A program made the translations under genes and the position numbers. This document shows positions 19,243-30,955 of a stretch of DNA of 64,000 nt, one piece after another. The notes below the pieces were generated by a model. That model searched no databases. It was not told the DNA's origin and saw nothing but the letters and a program-made list of their open reading frames with translations. The stretch is taken from contig JAFGMI010000042.1 in assembly GCA_016927595.1 (NCBI GenBank), forward strand, positions 83,901 through 147,900, in the 5' to 3' direction. The DNA comes from Melioribacteraceae bacterium. Its GTDB lineage: Bacteria > Bacteroidota > Ignavibacteria > Ignavibacteriales > Melioribacteraceae. Numbering within the stretch: the stretch's first letter is position 1; every line of letters begins with the position of its first letter.

Positions 19243-19662
19243 TTAGTTTTTATAATCTCCGCTTAATTTCAACCTGTTAACGGCTCTTTTCAATGCAGCT
19301 TCAGCGCGTGCAAGGTCAACTTTTTCCACCTGCTGCGCTTCCTTTGAAAGTCTTCTTCTTGCTCTTTCCATTGCTTCCCTGGCACGTTTAACATCTATCT
19401 CTTCGGGGCGTTCAAAACTTTCTGCCAACAGCAGTACTTTATTCTTAAGAACTTCTACGGTTCCTCCACCGGTAGCAAATCTGTAAACTGTTCCGTTGTT
19501 CTCTTCAATCTTCACAATACCTGTTTCAAAAGTACTTAGTATAGGTGCATGATTGTACAACACCTGAAAACTACCCGCACTGCCTGGAATTGTTACTGAG
19601 TTTGCCTGAGAACTGTAAACCACCTTAGACGGAGTAATTACATCGATATTAAGTGTTTTCAT
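19243..19662 (-). CDS. atpC: ATP synthase F1 subunit epsilon
   Basis: 139 aa; 'LNIDVITPSKVVYSSQANSVTIPGSAGSFQVLYNHAPILSTFETGIVKIEE', adjacent to atpD. Confidence 0.95.
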   Translation of the reverse strand: MKTLNIDVITPSKVVYSSQANSVTIPGSAGSFQVLYNHAPILSTFETGIVKIEENNGTVYRFATGGGTVEVLKNKVLLLAESFERPEEIDVKRAREAMERARRRLSKEAQQVEKVDLARAEAALKRAVNRLKLSGDYKN

Positions 19663-19664
19663 AT

Positions 19665-21092
<1,428 letters not shown>

Positions 21093-21147
21093 TTAATTTT
21101 TGAGAAACTACAAAATTATTGATTAAAGTAAATTTTTTCAAACTAAT

Positions 21148-22380
21148 TTATTTCAGATAGAGCATCTTTCTTGTCAAATAATCAGATTCAGTGATGATAC
21201 TATAAAAGTATATGCCGGATGCTAAGTTTTTTGCAGAAAAACGCACTATATGGATTCCGGGATTCAATTCTCCGGAAAATAATTCCGAGACCTCGTTACC
21301 CAATACATCGGTTACAAGTATTCTTCCAAACTCCCTTCTGCCTACAGAAAATTTGATTTCCGTTGACGGATTAAATGGATTCGGGTAATTCTGATAAAGA
21401 GTTACTGTTTCAGGTATATGATCCGCCGATTCAACAAATGTGGGCACCTCAAATTCCAGATCAATGTGAACCGGAAGATGGTCCGATGCCAGGTAAAGAG
21501 CATTCAGGAAAGAGAGATCCGATAAATCAAACGGTGCATCATTTATAGACTTATTGAAATGCTGACCATCATTCCCGGGTGTTGTGTATGAATTGTTACT
21601 ATATGTTATACCGCCGCTGTCAATTACAGCCTGCGACAACATAATAAAATCGAACCTGTCATCCATGCCTCCGGTAGAACCGCCGTCATTGTTCGGTGTT
21701 GCACCCGTACGGGTAGACTGCGTATGTATATCAGCATAATTCTGTGAATCATGCCATGAACCCGTCCGCAGCGGATCGATGAAATACCCCGAGGTTGACT
21801 GATCAACTAACCGCTGATAAGCAGTTTCTGAAGAGGTATAAAGATTAAAATCACCGCAGACAATATAATTTACACCATCCCGGAAGGTATCCGTTTTTAA
21901 CCGCAGCTGGTTTATTTCATTGAACCTTTGCTGACTGTCACTGTTGGTATTACCGGCTTTTAAATGTACAACGAATACAATTAGAGTATCATTCGTGATA
22001 TTGTGCTTTAAGGTATATTGCGGAATATCTCTCAGGACGGTCGGCAGGTAATCAAACTTTAATACTGTAAACAGAGAGTCTTTAAAGTACAAGCCGTTAT
22101 CAATATCAGTCGAAGGATTATTTCTGAAATAGCCTGCTCTGTATTCTTCACCGAGAACATTTTCGATAAACTGTGTTACGCCGTTAGTTGTTGTCATTTC
22201 CTGAAAAGCCAGAATGTCCGGATCTATTTCGTCAATTATTTTTCTGAAACTATCTTCGCGGTCAGCTCCTGAATTTGTAGGATAACGTAAGAGGTTATAG
22301 CTCATGAAACGCACTTTTTCCTGAGCGAAGTGAAATTGAAAGCTTAACAGCAGAATGAAGAGTATTATCTTTATTTTCAT
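21148..22380 (-). CDS. Secreted endonuclease/exonuclease/phosphatase family protein with T9SS C-terminal sorting domain
   Basis: 410 aa; signal peptide, EEP motifs (MSYNLLR, FQEM, VVHLKAG, GDFNLY, DDRFDFI, SDHLPV), CTD 'LYQNYPNPFNPSTEIKFSV...SGIYFYSI...KMLYLK'. Confidence 0.9.
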   Translation of the reverse strand: MKIKIILFILLLSFQFHFAQEKVRFMSYNLLRYPTNSGADREDSFRKIIDEIDPDILAFQEMTTTNGVTQFIENVLGEEYRAGYFRNNPSTDIDNGLYFKDSLFTVLKFDYLPTVLRDIPQYTLKHNITNDTLIVFVVHLKAGNTNSDSQQRFNEINQLRLKTDTFRDGVNYIVCGDFNLYTSSETAYQRLVDQSTSGYFIDPLRTGSWHDSQNYADIHTQSTRTGATPNNDGGSTGGMDDRFDFIMLSQAVIDSGGITYSNNSYTTPGNDGQHFNKSINDAPFDLSDLSFLNALYLASDHLPVHIDLEFEVPTFVESADHIPETVTLYQNYPNPFNPSTEIKFSVGRREFGRILVTDVLGNEVSELFSGELNPGIHIVRFSAKNLASGIYFYSIITESDYLTRKMLYLK

Positions 22381-22385
22381 ATTTA

Positions 22386-23468
22386 CTAATCGATTTCTGT
22401 GGATAGAATAAATCTAAGGATGCGGTTATTACCGGTATCCAGCACATAAAGAGTTTTATCATGATATGCCACCGCATGCGGTCTGCTCATAATTTCACTG
22501 CCACCGAACGATTCCATCTCATCCCCGAAATTGTTAAACTTAAATACACTGTCCTTAGCGGCGTCTGCAACATAAATATTATCGAAAATATCAAGAGCAG
22601 TGCCTTCAGGCTGAGAGAATTTGTTTAGTGACATAAGCTCATTTGTGAACGGTGAGAGCCTGCTTATGTATCCAGAAAATAACGGTGTCTGAATATACTG
22701 CAGATACTGGACTTTAAAACTGTTTTCCCCTTTCAGAGTTGTAATAATATCGAGACTTATCCGATTGAACGAAGTAAGCGATGATAATATATTTGCTGAA
22801 ACAACTCCCGAGCCCAGCGGTTCAATCATAGGCACACGACCGATGAGAGTATCCCTCTCAACCCCACGTCTTTCATAGTTGGAAAAGATAAGTATTGAAT
22901 TATCGGGATCGACAGGACTTGAATTAACAGTGCCTGTTCTGGAGATATAAAACATATTATTGTAGAAAACGCATGCTCCCGTATACTTTCTCCCAGGTCT
23001 GTCGAAGTCATATGCCGTTTTAGGCAGTAGTCTTTTTGCAGGTGCTGAGGAAAAATCGTGTCCGCCCTCGAAGAGGTTTATCTTAAACACTGCACTGTAT
23101 GTATTTGAAATTCCATTAATCGTGGTATCGAATTCTGCGCACACAATCAAGTTCAGTTTATAATCCTGGGCAAGTGCAACAGGTCGCTTTATACTTCTGC
23201 TCCCTTGAATTCTTCCCGAGATATCCATCATTACGATACGGTCGTTATCGGTATCGGCGATGTAGAGCAGCGGTTCCCTGCCTACAATCATATCCTGAGG
23301 ATAATTAAAGCCCGCCCAAACAGGATACTGCTGGATATAAAGCGTATCACCTATAATCTGATTTGCCGGATCCGATATTGTATTATCGGGAGCATCAAAT
23401 TTATCTGTGCAAGAGATAATGGTTGCTGCAGAGAATATTACTAATAATATTTTTAAAACTTTCGACAT
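22386..23468 (-). CDS. NHL-repeat-like putative lipoprotein
   Basis: 360 aa; lipobox-like 'SAATIISCTDKF', repeats 'LLYIADTDNDRIVMMD', 'NIYVADAAKDSVFKFN', 'TLYVLDTGNNRILRF'. Confidence 0.75.
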   Translation of the reverse strand: MSKVLKILLVIFSAATIISCTDKFDAPDNTISDPANQIIGDTLYIQQYPVWAGFNYPQDMIVGREPLLYIADTDNDRIVMMDISGRIQGSRSIKRPVALAQDYKLNLIVCAEFDTTINGISNTYSAVFKINLFEGGHDFSSAPAKRLLPKTAYDFDRPGRKYTGACVFYNNMFYISRTGTVNSSPVDPDNSILIFSNYERRGVERDTLIGRVPMIEPLGSGVVSANILSSLTSFNRISLDIITTLKGENSFKVQYLQYIQTPLFSGYISRLSPFTNELMSLNKFSQPEGTALDIFDNIYVADAAKDSVFKFNNFGDEMESFGGSEIMSRPHAVAYHDKTLYVLDTGNNRILRFILSTEID

Positions 23469-24445
23469 TAATAAAGTCCCAGTAATATAGAAAATCTGTG
23501 TGCTGAACCTAGCCGTTCAAAACCGGAATATGCATAGTCTACTGTTACATCCGCAATACTCAAAGGCACCCTGAATCCGGCACCAAAAGTAAAGTCCTGT
23601 TCATCTACATTCAGTTTATATCCGCCTCTCAGGAAAGCAAGACTGTTCCAGGAGTACTCAAAACCAAATGATACGTTTTCACTGTTATCATTGGGATGAT
23701 TCAATTGTGCCGATGCAGTCAAACGATGATTATTATTCTGTATAGGCTCGAATGCAAATCCTATTCTGAACATTGTGGGCGGAGAGAAAGACTGCCAATC
23801 AGATTTCTTTCTTCCTCCGAACAAAATTACATCACCGTCGGGAGCCAGTTCGTTGCCGAAATTAGTTATAGCTACAGCAAATCTTGATGAACCCAATCCA
23901 GTCCAGTAAAGAGTACCCAGGTCAATCATAATACCGCGCATTTTCAGTTTATCGAGAGTTTCTTCTATATATCTGATAGTGCCGCCGAAACTGAACTGTT
24001 CCGTCATTTTTCGGGAATAAGAAACCGAAATTGCAATATCACCAACGGAAAAGTACTCCCCGGTTCCGAAAGGCATAACTTCAGTCGTTACAGGCATATC
24101 ATCCATATGAAGCGAAATGAACGACACACCAACGACGTCGTTTGCAGACAGCCTGTAAGCTGCTCCCAGAAACTCGTGCTTAATATCAGCCACCCATTCG
24201 TTATGTGAGAACATAATTTCATTTCTGTTCATATAAGCCATACCTGCGGGATTCCAGTAAAGGGATGAAGCGTCATCAGCAATGGATATAAATGCATCAC
24301 CCATTGCAGCAGCTCTTCCCCCCACACCAATTTTAAGAAATTGAGCTGTGGAGATGCCCGCTCTTTGTCCACCTAAAGTCGGGAATAACTGAGCCTCAAT
24401 TTTAATCAAAGGCAGTAATAATATAATCGCAATCAGTTTTTTCAT
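23468..24445 (-). CDS. PorV/PorQ family outer-membrane protein (copy 1)
   Basis: 325 aa; 'STAQFLKIGVGGRAAAMGDAFISIADDASSLYWNPAGMA', C-terminal beta-barrel pattern 'FTFGAGFRVPLSIADVTVDYAYSGFERLGSAHRFSILLGLY'. Confidence 0.88.
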   Translation of the reverse strand: MKKLIAIILLLPLIKIEAQLFPTLGGQRAGISTAQFLKIGVGGRAAAMGDAFISIADDASSLYWNPAGMAYMNRNEIMFSHNEWVADIKHEFLGAAYRLSANDVVGVSFISLHMDDMPVTTEVMPFGTGEYFSVGDIAISVSYSRKMTEQFSFGGTIRYIEETLDKLKMRGIMIDLGTLYWTGLGSSRFAVAITNFGNELAPDGDVILFGGRKKSDWQSFSPPTMFRIGFAFEPIQNNNHRLTASAQLNHPNDNSENVSFGFEYSWNSLAFLRGGYKLNVDEQDFTFGAGFRVPLSIADVTVDYAYSGFERLGSAHRFSILLGLY

Positions 24446-24467
24446 TTATAAACTATTTTTTATTCAA

Positions 24468-27275
24468 TTAAAACCTGAGTCCCAATCCTACTTTCACGTT
24501 TCGTCTTGTTAAATACCTTGCAGGATTAAACGGGAAAGTGCTGATAGGCGCCTGCAGATCGGGATATAAAGGATCGTTCCACGACGACGGTGTAGGATCG
24601 CCGTATTCATATGCCTCACCTGTGACAGGATTAATTATCGCTGAATTTTTTGTGTCAAGCAGGTTGTTTACCTCGATAAAGAGTGTAAGATCGAGTGCAC
24701 CCAGGTTTATACCTTTTTCAAAGTTAAGATCTATCCAGAACCAGTCGTCACCGATTTCATTGTACCGGTTATTGCGGATATATTCATATTCCGGTCTGCC
24801 GTCGGTATTATAACTGCCCGTGAAAACGGCAGGAGTATATCTTTTACCGGATTGAAAAAAGAATCTCAGATAAATATTATAATCGTCAAGAATGCCGGCG
24901 CCGAAATTAAACAACGGCTCGCCTGCGGGTACGAAAAAATTAAGCATCGATGTTATTGTAAATGGTCTGTCCCATGAAACAAATTCTTCTTTAATCGATT
25001 CATCAAGGTCACCTCTAAGTATCAGTACTCCCTCATCGGCAGAAGAACTTTTTCCTGTCACTATTGCATATGAAAATGTAAACATACCTGAGAACCATTT
25101 CCCGATTCGTTTTTTGTATTCAAGCTCAAGACCTCTTGACCGGGCATAATCCAGATTTGCATAAGTTATAAAGGATTGAGTTGCAAAACGTGCCGACTGG
25201 ATATTTGCCGTTCTGGTTCGTACATAATCGAATATATCTTTGTAATATGCGGTCACTGTTAAAACATCGTTTTGAGAGAATTGAGTTTTCAGACCCAGTT
25301 CGTATGCAACGGTAGTTTCAGGATTAAGATTCGGGTTTCCAAACCGTTGAAAAGACGACTGAGCATTCGTGGGACTTAGTTTGGCATAAACAAATTGAGG
25401 ACGGGGCCATTTATTGAAATGTCCGTAAGAAAAGAATAAAATCTGATTATCCGTAACCGGATGAGAAATACCGAGCCTGGGACTTAACCTCGCTTTAAAC
25501 CTTCTGTCACCAAACCATGGGAATGATTCATTTTTATATCTTTCTCTTGTTTCGTCGGGTATTGTCACAACATCCGGATTATTGACTGCATCATCAACAT
25601 ATTTACCCGGGAACCAGTAATCGAGACGCATTCCGAAATTAAGTATCATACCGCTGAAATTAATATTATCCTGAGCATAAAATGAACCACGCGCAGGATA
25701 TACTTTATAAATATCGTTATTCAGTCCCAGCTCACCTATCCATGGTCTGTAAAGATCTATTACCTGCATTTCCTGGAACACTAAATTAAAACCTGCTTTA
25801 AATTTATTTTTCTCGTCAAAGAAACTAGTCACATCGCCCTTTAACGAAAATTCTTCTATGTAATGATCGCGCCATGTTGATGGATTACCTACATCCCAGA
25901 ACCCATCACCCGGTATCACGCGAATTGTATCACCGTCGGTGTTGAAATACTCGAGTGGAAACGTAACAATATCTTTTCTCTCTTCGTACTCCGACCAGTG
26001 TTTTCCATTGGCATCAGCACGCAGATTTGAGAAGTAATGATTGATCTTAAATTCATAGAATGTCTTTGAGTTGAGTGTATGAGTCCAGCTTAACGAACTA
26101 TATTTATTATTATGAGTGAAAGTATTCGCATTATCAAGAATATTCTGAAAGTCGTACTGATAACCCGGACTCGGTTCAACGTATTCCAGATTAGCCTGCA
26201 ACGATTGGGAATTCTGGTTTATATTAACCGATTGGTTATAGGAATAAACAAGTTTCATGGTAGGACTAATACTGTATGTAAGCTTACCCAGCCAGAACCA
26301 GCTGTTTTCTGCTCTGGGAGCAAAACGCGTTCCATAAAATGTTGATGAATAGAGTTGTTTTGCTGTCGGCTTATAATGTCCCTGTGTAATGCCGTCACTA
26401 AGTCCGGCATAAAAACTTCCGAAGAAACTTATATCGCCCGGGAGATCCAGCCCAAGCATAGGTAAAAGGCTCGATGTAATAGGTTCAGGACCCGACAGAT
26501 TAGCTTCAACGATATCAAGGTTAAAAACAAACGGCGATGATTTGTCACCTAGATTATCACGTTTATACGAAATGTAACCTGCATAGTTTTGTCTTCCTTC
26601 CCTAGTCCTTACGTTTACAATTCCGGATGTAGCCTGTCCGAACTCTGCATTAAAACCGCCGGTAATTACCTCAACTTCTTCAATTGCATTAGAGCTTAGC
26701 TGCAGACCGAAACCCGTACCTGCCAAGGGATCCTGAACAGATACACCATCCAGTAAAAATGCGTTTTCATACGATCTGCCTCCCCTGATATGTATAGCAT
26801 TATCATCCTGTACAACACCAGCCTGCTGAGTTACAAGATCGGTGATATCTTCAACTATTGCCAGTTCGATATCTTCCTTTGATATTGTCCTTTTACTCTG
26901 AGTCTCCTCAACATCTATCAGGGGTTTATCACCTACAACTACCACATCCTTATCCAGAGTGAGAGAGGATTCTTCCATCTCAACATCTAACTTAAGAGTT
27001 CGGTTAGCCTGTATTTCAATTCCGGTGTACTGCCTGGTTTTATAACCGATGAATGTAACCTCGACTGTATAGATTCCCGGATTAATATTTTCAATTTTAT
27101 AGTTACCGTCATAATCCGAAGCGGCACCGTAATACGTGCCTTTTAGAATTACGTTTACACCGGGCAGAGCTTGTTTAAACTCATTATCGGTAATTACGCC
27201 TTCAAGACTCCCTTTCTGCTGGGCAGTTATACAGGTGGTGAAAATTAATAATATCGGAAGAATCAGTTTCTTCAT
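24468..27275 (-). CDS. TonB-dependent receptor with N-terminal carboxypeptidase-regulatory-like domain (copy 1)
   Basis: 935 aa; 'GSLEGVITDNEFKQALPGVNVILKGTYYGAASDYDGNYKIENINPGIYTVEVTFIGYKT', plug 'IHIRGGRSYENAFLLDGVSVQDP', terminal 'KVGLGLRF'. Confidence 0.92.
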   Translation of the reverse strand: MKKLILPILLIFTTCITAQQKGSLEGVITDNEFKQALPGVNVILKGTYYGAASDYDGNYKIENINPGIYTVEVTFIGYKTRQYTGIEIQANRTLKLDVEMEESSLTLDKDVVVVGDKPLIDVEETQSKRTISKEDIELAIVEDITDLVTQQAGVVQDDNAIHIRGGRSYENAFLLDGVSVQDPLAGTGFGLQLSSNAIEEVEVITGGFNAEFGQATSGIVNVRTREGRQNYAGYISYKRDNLGDKSSPFVFNLDIVEANLSGPEPITSSLLPMLGLDLPGDISFFGSFYAGLSDGITQGHYKPTAKQLYSSTFYGTRFAPRAENSWFWLGKLTYSISPTMKLVYSYNQSVNINQNSQSLQANLEYVEPSPGYQYDFQNILDNANTFTHNNKYSSLSWTHTLNSKTFYEFKINHYFSNLRADANGKHWSEYEERKDIVTFPLEYFNTDGDTIRVIPGDGFWDVGNPSTWRDHYIEEFSLKGDVTSFFDEKNKFKAGFNLVFQEMQVIDLYRPWIGELGLNNDIYKVYPARGSFYAQDNINFSGMILNFGMRLDYWFPGKYVDDAVNNPDVVTIPDETRERYKNESFPWFGDRRFKARLSPRLGISHPVTDNQILFFSYGHFNKWPRPQFVYAKLSPTNAQSSFQRFGNPNLNPETTVAYELGLKTQFSQNDVLTVTAYYKDIFDYVRTRTANIQSARFATQSFITYANLDYARSRGLELEYKKRIGKWFSGMFTFSYAIVTGKSSSADEGVLILRGDLDESIKEEFVSWDRPFTITSMLNFFVPAGEPLFNFGAGILDDYNIYLRFFFQSGKRYTPAVFTGSYNTDGRPEYEYIRNNRYNEIGDDWFWIDLNFEKGINLGALDLTLFIEVNNLLDTKNSAIINPVTGEAYEYGDPTPSSWNDPLYPDLQAPISTFPFNPARYLTRRNVKVGLGLRF

Positions 27276-28810
27276 AATCCCAAACCAAATTCATCGATGA
27301 ATATTTTATCGAGTAGTTTCAAGACGCCACCCTTTATCCCGTCGCACTTATGCAAAGGCATTCCTATGAAAACAAGATTATCATCATTATTCTTCAAGCC
27401 TATTATATCGTTGTCTGAAACCTGCGGACTGATAAGATGATAAAGTGCCGATGCGCTTGTCTGCGAAGGGACAAAAGTCCTTACAATATATACAGGCTCG
27501 TTCGTTTTAAGAGCCGGATACAAATTATAATTATTATCCGGTACGATATCCGCACCGGTTATTACGGATGTGATAAATTTCGTTTCAATCGAGTCAATCG
27601 GAAGAAATCCCTGAAGCAGATCAAGATCAATCGATCTGGGCATAAGCAGAGAGAATGCAATCTTGCCGCCGCTGTTCAAATAATTCTGTATTGAAGTCGA
27701 TGCAAGATCGAGGTCGGGTGAATTATCGGTATACCAGAAAATTCCATCGTAAAGCTTAATCGTCTCAGAAAATGTAATGTTTCTGAACGGTACCGGGTTA
27801 CCGATTAAATCCCATACATCGTATTTATCGTACATACTGTAATTGTTAAGGCTGTCGAATTTTTCTTTATAAAAGCTTTTAGAGTTATCATTAATCACGT
27901 AATTATCAATTATCAGAATTTTACCTCTCGGTTTTTTAACATACCAGTGACCGGATGTATCGGGTAAAGAAATAAAATTGGTCCTGGCACCTGAAATATC
28001 TTCAGCCTGAACAAAGAACCTGTTGTCGCTATCAAATTTAAGTCCGTTCAATTTCGAGTCGGCAATAAAATTTTCATTCCCGTTCAACAATATTTCCATT
28101 TGAGGATTTTCCGTGTCGAACTGATCCGTGCGTAAAGTAACAAGTCTGATTGTTCCGTCAATTGATACGAAGCTGCTTGTATCATTAACAGCAATATTAA
28201 TTTTTGAAATAGACTCATCGCCATCTATATCCGAAGCATTCCATCTGAAGGTCATAATAGGGAATGATGTGTCCGGCAGAACAGTAAGTTCGTTCCACTC
28301 GATTTCCGGTTTCGAATTCTTTATCGGAAATTGCTGCGAAGCCGGAGACGGATCGATATCACCAATATCAATAAACTCCTCACCATCATCATAAGTTGCA
28401 TTATTATTTACATCATTAAATGGTTCGGGACCCAGATCAATGCCGTTTCTATCTATATTGCTATCATATATCCCATTAGAATTATTATCTACAGCCATTA
28501 TATAAAAAACATAATCCGTATCATTGGCGCCGATTCGAAGAGCAAATTCCATGCTGTTAAGACCGGTAAATTCCCAGTCCGATCCGTTCCATGAGTAATA
28601 GTATCCCACAACTAATCCATCCGGATCATCACCCTGCCAGTGAAGTTCTATGCGGCTTGGCTGCTGGCTGATAACATCGTCTGGATAAATAAACAGATTA
28701 GTTTCCGGCGGCTGATTCTCAAGTTTATTATCAGTCAGTTTTTCCGTACAGTACCAGAACCCGAAAAGCACCGGGACGATCAGTAATATTTCAATTAACT
28801 TTTTAAACAA
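27272..28810 (-). CDS. Putative lipoprotein with Ca-binding-like Asp/Asn loops
   Basis: 512 aa; 'LIVPVLFGFWYC' lipobox-like; 'DNNSNGIYDSNIDRNGID', 'DVNNNATYDDGEEFID'; 4-nt overlap with TonB receptor gene. Confidence 0.65.
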   Translation of the reverse strand: MFKKLIEILLIVPVLFGFWYCTEKLTDNKLENQPPETNLFIYPDDVISQQPSRIELHWQGDDPDGLVVGYYYSWNGSDWEFTGLNSMEFALRIGANDTDYVFYIMAVDNNSNGIYDSNIDRNGIDLGPEPFNDVNNNATYDDGEEFIDIGDIDPSPASQQFPIKNSKPEIEWNELTVLPDTSFPIMTFRWNASDIDGDESISKINIAVNDTSSFVSIDGTIRLVTLRTDQFDTENPQMEILLNGNENFIADSKLNGLKFDSDNRFFVQAEDISGARTNFISLPDTSGHWYVKKPRGKILIIDNYVINDNSKSFYKEKFDSLNNYSMYDKYDVWDLIGNPVPFRNITFSETIKLYDGIFWYTDNSPDLDLASTSIQNYLNSGGKIAFSLLMPRSIDLDLLQGFLPIDSIETKFITSVITGADIVPDNNYNLYPALKTNEPVYIVRTFVPSQTSASALYHLISPQVSDNDIIGLKNNDDNLVFIGMPLHKCDGIKGGVLKLLDKIFIDEFGLGL

Positions 28811-28849
28811 ATTCTTCTCTGCATCACTTAAAAGGTAAATTTATAATTA

Positions 28850-30943
28850 TTACTTAATCAGCATCATTTTTCTAACCGAATTAAATTCTCCGGCATCGAT
28901 TGAATAAAAATATAATCCGGATGATAATCCACTTGCATTGAATTTCACTTTATGATAACCGGCATTTCTGGTCTCATCGATTAACTTTGCGATTTCCTGT
29001 CCCAGTATATTAAAAATCCGGATTCTCACTTCAGCGGTTTTAGGCAGCGCAAATTCAATAACCGTTGAAGGATTAAAAGGATTGGGATAATTCTGATTCA
29101 AAGCAAAATCAGCGGGAATATCTGAATCGTCAACAGAAACAACCGGCGGGAAAACAAAGTCATCATTATTTCGCGGAATCAGTTTATAATTATTGAATGA
29201 ATAGTACATAACGCCGGTAATTTCTTCTATTTCCGTGCCTGCATCAAGAAATACCAGCGTAGTGTCATCAATTAGCAGCGGATCCCATAAATTATGATAT
29301 TTATGGTCACCGTCCTGAAGTTCAACTCTTGTATCCCCGCTGCCGTCATTCACCAGTATTTCACCATAATTACTGCTTCCGTCGGCATTATAATTTGAAA
29401 CCTCAGCATCAACATATTTCACCAGAACACCTTCCCATTGTTCAGCATTAATACTTCCATTCGGGAGAAAATCTACCGACCCGGTTTGTACAACTTCAGC
29501 CTCAGGCAGTTCATTACCGGAGCTGACAACAGATGCCTGAGAAGGCTGATTTATATCTTCCAGTTCTGTAAAGTCAAAGTATTCTGCAACCGTACCGGTT
29601 ACGGTAACTAAGTCGCCTTTCCTGAATTTTAAGACTTCGGTACCGAACAGACTTATACCGCTCCAAGGTCCGCCCTCTTCATCCTGAATATAGACTGTGT
29701 TCCCGAGATCACTCGTATCAGCTGTTACAATACCGGAAACCGTAACTTCATAACCTTGCAGCGAACTCATTCCGCTACCAAAGGGACTATATTGTATATC
29801 CTTTATATCCGGAGAACTTGTTTTAGCGAAAAAGAAAAGTTTACCCGCAACTGTATCGGCGGGTTCCACCGTTATATTGCCGAGGTCATCTTGAGCGGTA
29901 AGGTAATAATCAATTATCACGTCATCCTGAAAAACGGCAGGTATAGTTGCCGAGTAAACCGAATCGCCCGAAGTATTCATCTGAACATGATTAAGCGAAC
30001 CGCCGTCAACTCTGTAATGCAGATCCGCTCTCGCTACCGTACCATCGGCATCATAGATTTTGCTGGTAATTTCAACATCAGTATCAGGAAGGGCGATTGC
30101 AGTATTTCTATGAATAGAGGAGATTGTCGGAGGTGCGGCACCAACTTTAATATCACCCGGGTACAGTGGAACTATATAATATGTATCCTCCCTTGTTGTC
30201 AGCGCACCGCGAATATATTCAATAGCAGAGCCATCAACGGGAGGCTCATAATCGGTTAAACCCGTAAGCCTGTTTCCATCTGAAGCAACTTTAAAGAACG
30301 ATGATTGTGTATAAACCATAAGGTGATTGCCGTTACCGTCATTCAGGCGGAAATATCCATTGGTAACATTTCTGTCACTCGTTGTAAAATTTTTCAGTAT
30401 AACGTACATCCCTTCGTATTTTTCACCTTCGGGATTCTTTTCTCCGCCGTTCATCAGTGCATCCATGCTTACTTCAACCGGATCAGGTCTTTTGGGAAGC
30501 TGACTGATAACCTCAACCGGGGCAATCGGATCTAACAACACAAAGAACTCAGTCGTTGATATGTATTCACTAACAACACCTGTAACCCTGATTACCTGGG
30601 CTGTATCCACGAGATCGAAGAATGTGTTCTGATTGACTCCCGTTGTATCGTCCTGCAGCACGAGCATTCCGCCCCAGGGCTGACCGTCTACATCCTGCAT
30701 ATAAACCGACCATCTGCCACCCGCCCAAATTATCGGACGCCTGTCATTTTGCGCATCGACTACTGGTGCAACCGTAACAACGCCTTCGATGGTAAGTGTA
30801 TCGCCGTCTCTTGGCGAGGCTACATCCCCTGTGTTAGCGATATCATCAATAAACTGTATATCGCTTATTTTAACTGTAGGGTAAGTTTGCGCATAGAATG
30901 ATGAACAGATAAAAAGCAATGTAAGTAGTAAACACTTTTTCAT
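28850..30943 (-). CDS. Secreted protein with OB-fold-like domains and T9SS C-terminal sorting domain
   Basis: 697 aa; signal peptide; repeated 'GDTLTIEGVVTVAP...VYMQDVDGQPWGGMLVLQD' / 'GYEVTVSGIVTADTSDLGNTVYIQDEEGGPWSGISLFG'; CTD 'LNQNYPNPFNPSTVIEFALP...KMMLIK'. Confidence 0.8.
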   Translation of the reverse strand: MKKCLLLTLLFICSSFYAQTYPTVKISDIQFIDDIANTGDVASPRDGDTLTIEGVVTVAPVVDAQNDRRPIIWAGGRWSVYMQDVDGQPWGGMLVLQDDTTGVNQNTFFDLVDTAQVIRVTGVVSEYISTTEFFVLLDPIAPVEVISQLPKRPDPVEVSMDALMNGGEKNPEGEKYEGMYVILKNFTTSDRNVTNGYFRLNDGNGNHLMVYTQSSFFKVASDGNRLTGLTDYEPPVDGSAIEYIRGALTTREDTYYIVPLYPGDIKVGAAPPTISSIHRNTAIALPDTDVEITSKIYDADGTVARADLHYRVDGGSLNHVQMNTSGDSVYSATIPAVFQDDVIIDYYLTAQDDLGNITVEPADTVAGKLFFFAKTSSPDIKDIQYSPFGSGMSSLQGYEVTVSGIVTADTSDLGNTVYIQDEEGGPWSGISLFGTEVLKFRKGDLVTVTGTVAEYFDFTELEDINQPSQASVVSSGNELPEAEVVQTGSVDFLPNGSINAEQWEGVLVKYVDAEVSNYNADGSSNYGEILVNDGSGDTRVELQDGDHKYHNLWDPLLIDDTTLVFLDAGTEIEEITGVMYYSFNNYKLIPRNNDDFVFPPVVSVDDSDIPADFALNQNYPNPFNPSTVIEFALPKTAEVRIRIFNILGQEIAKLIDETRNAGYHKVKFNASGLSSGLYFYSIDAGEFNSVRKMMLIK

Positions 30944-30955
30944 ATTAATTATCCC

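Noticed and set aside
29756-30259. 167-aa plus-strand ORF opposite the OB-fold-like T9SS gene
   Set aside because: Antisense shadow of a well-supported CDS; no recognisable motifs and Ile/Arg/Cys-rich composition typical of shadow frames.
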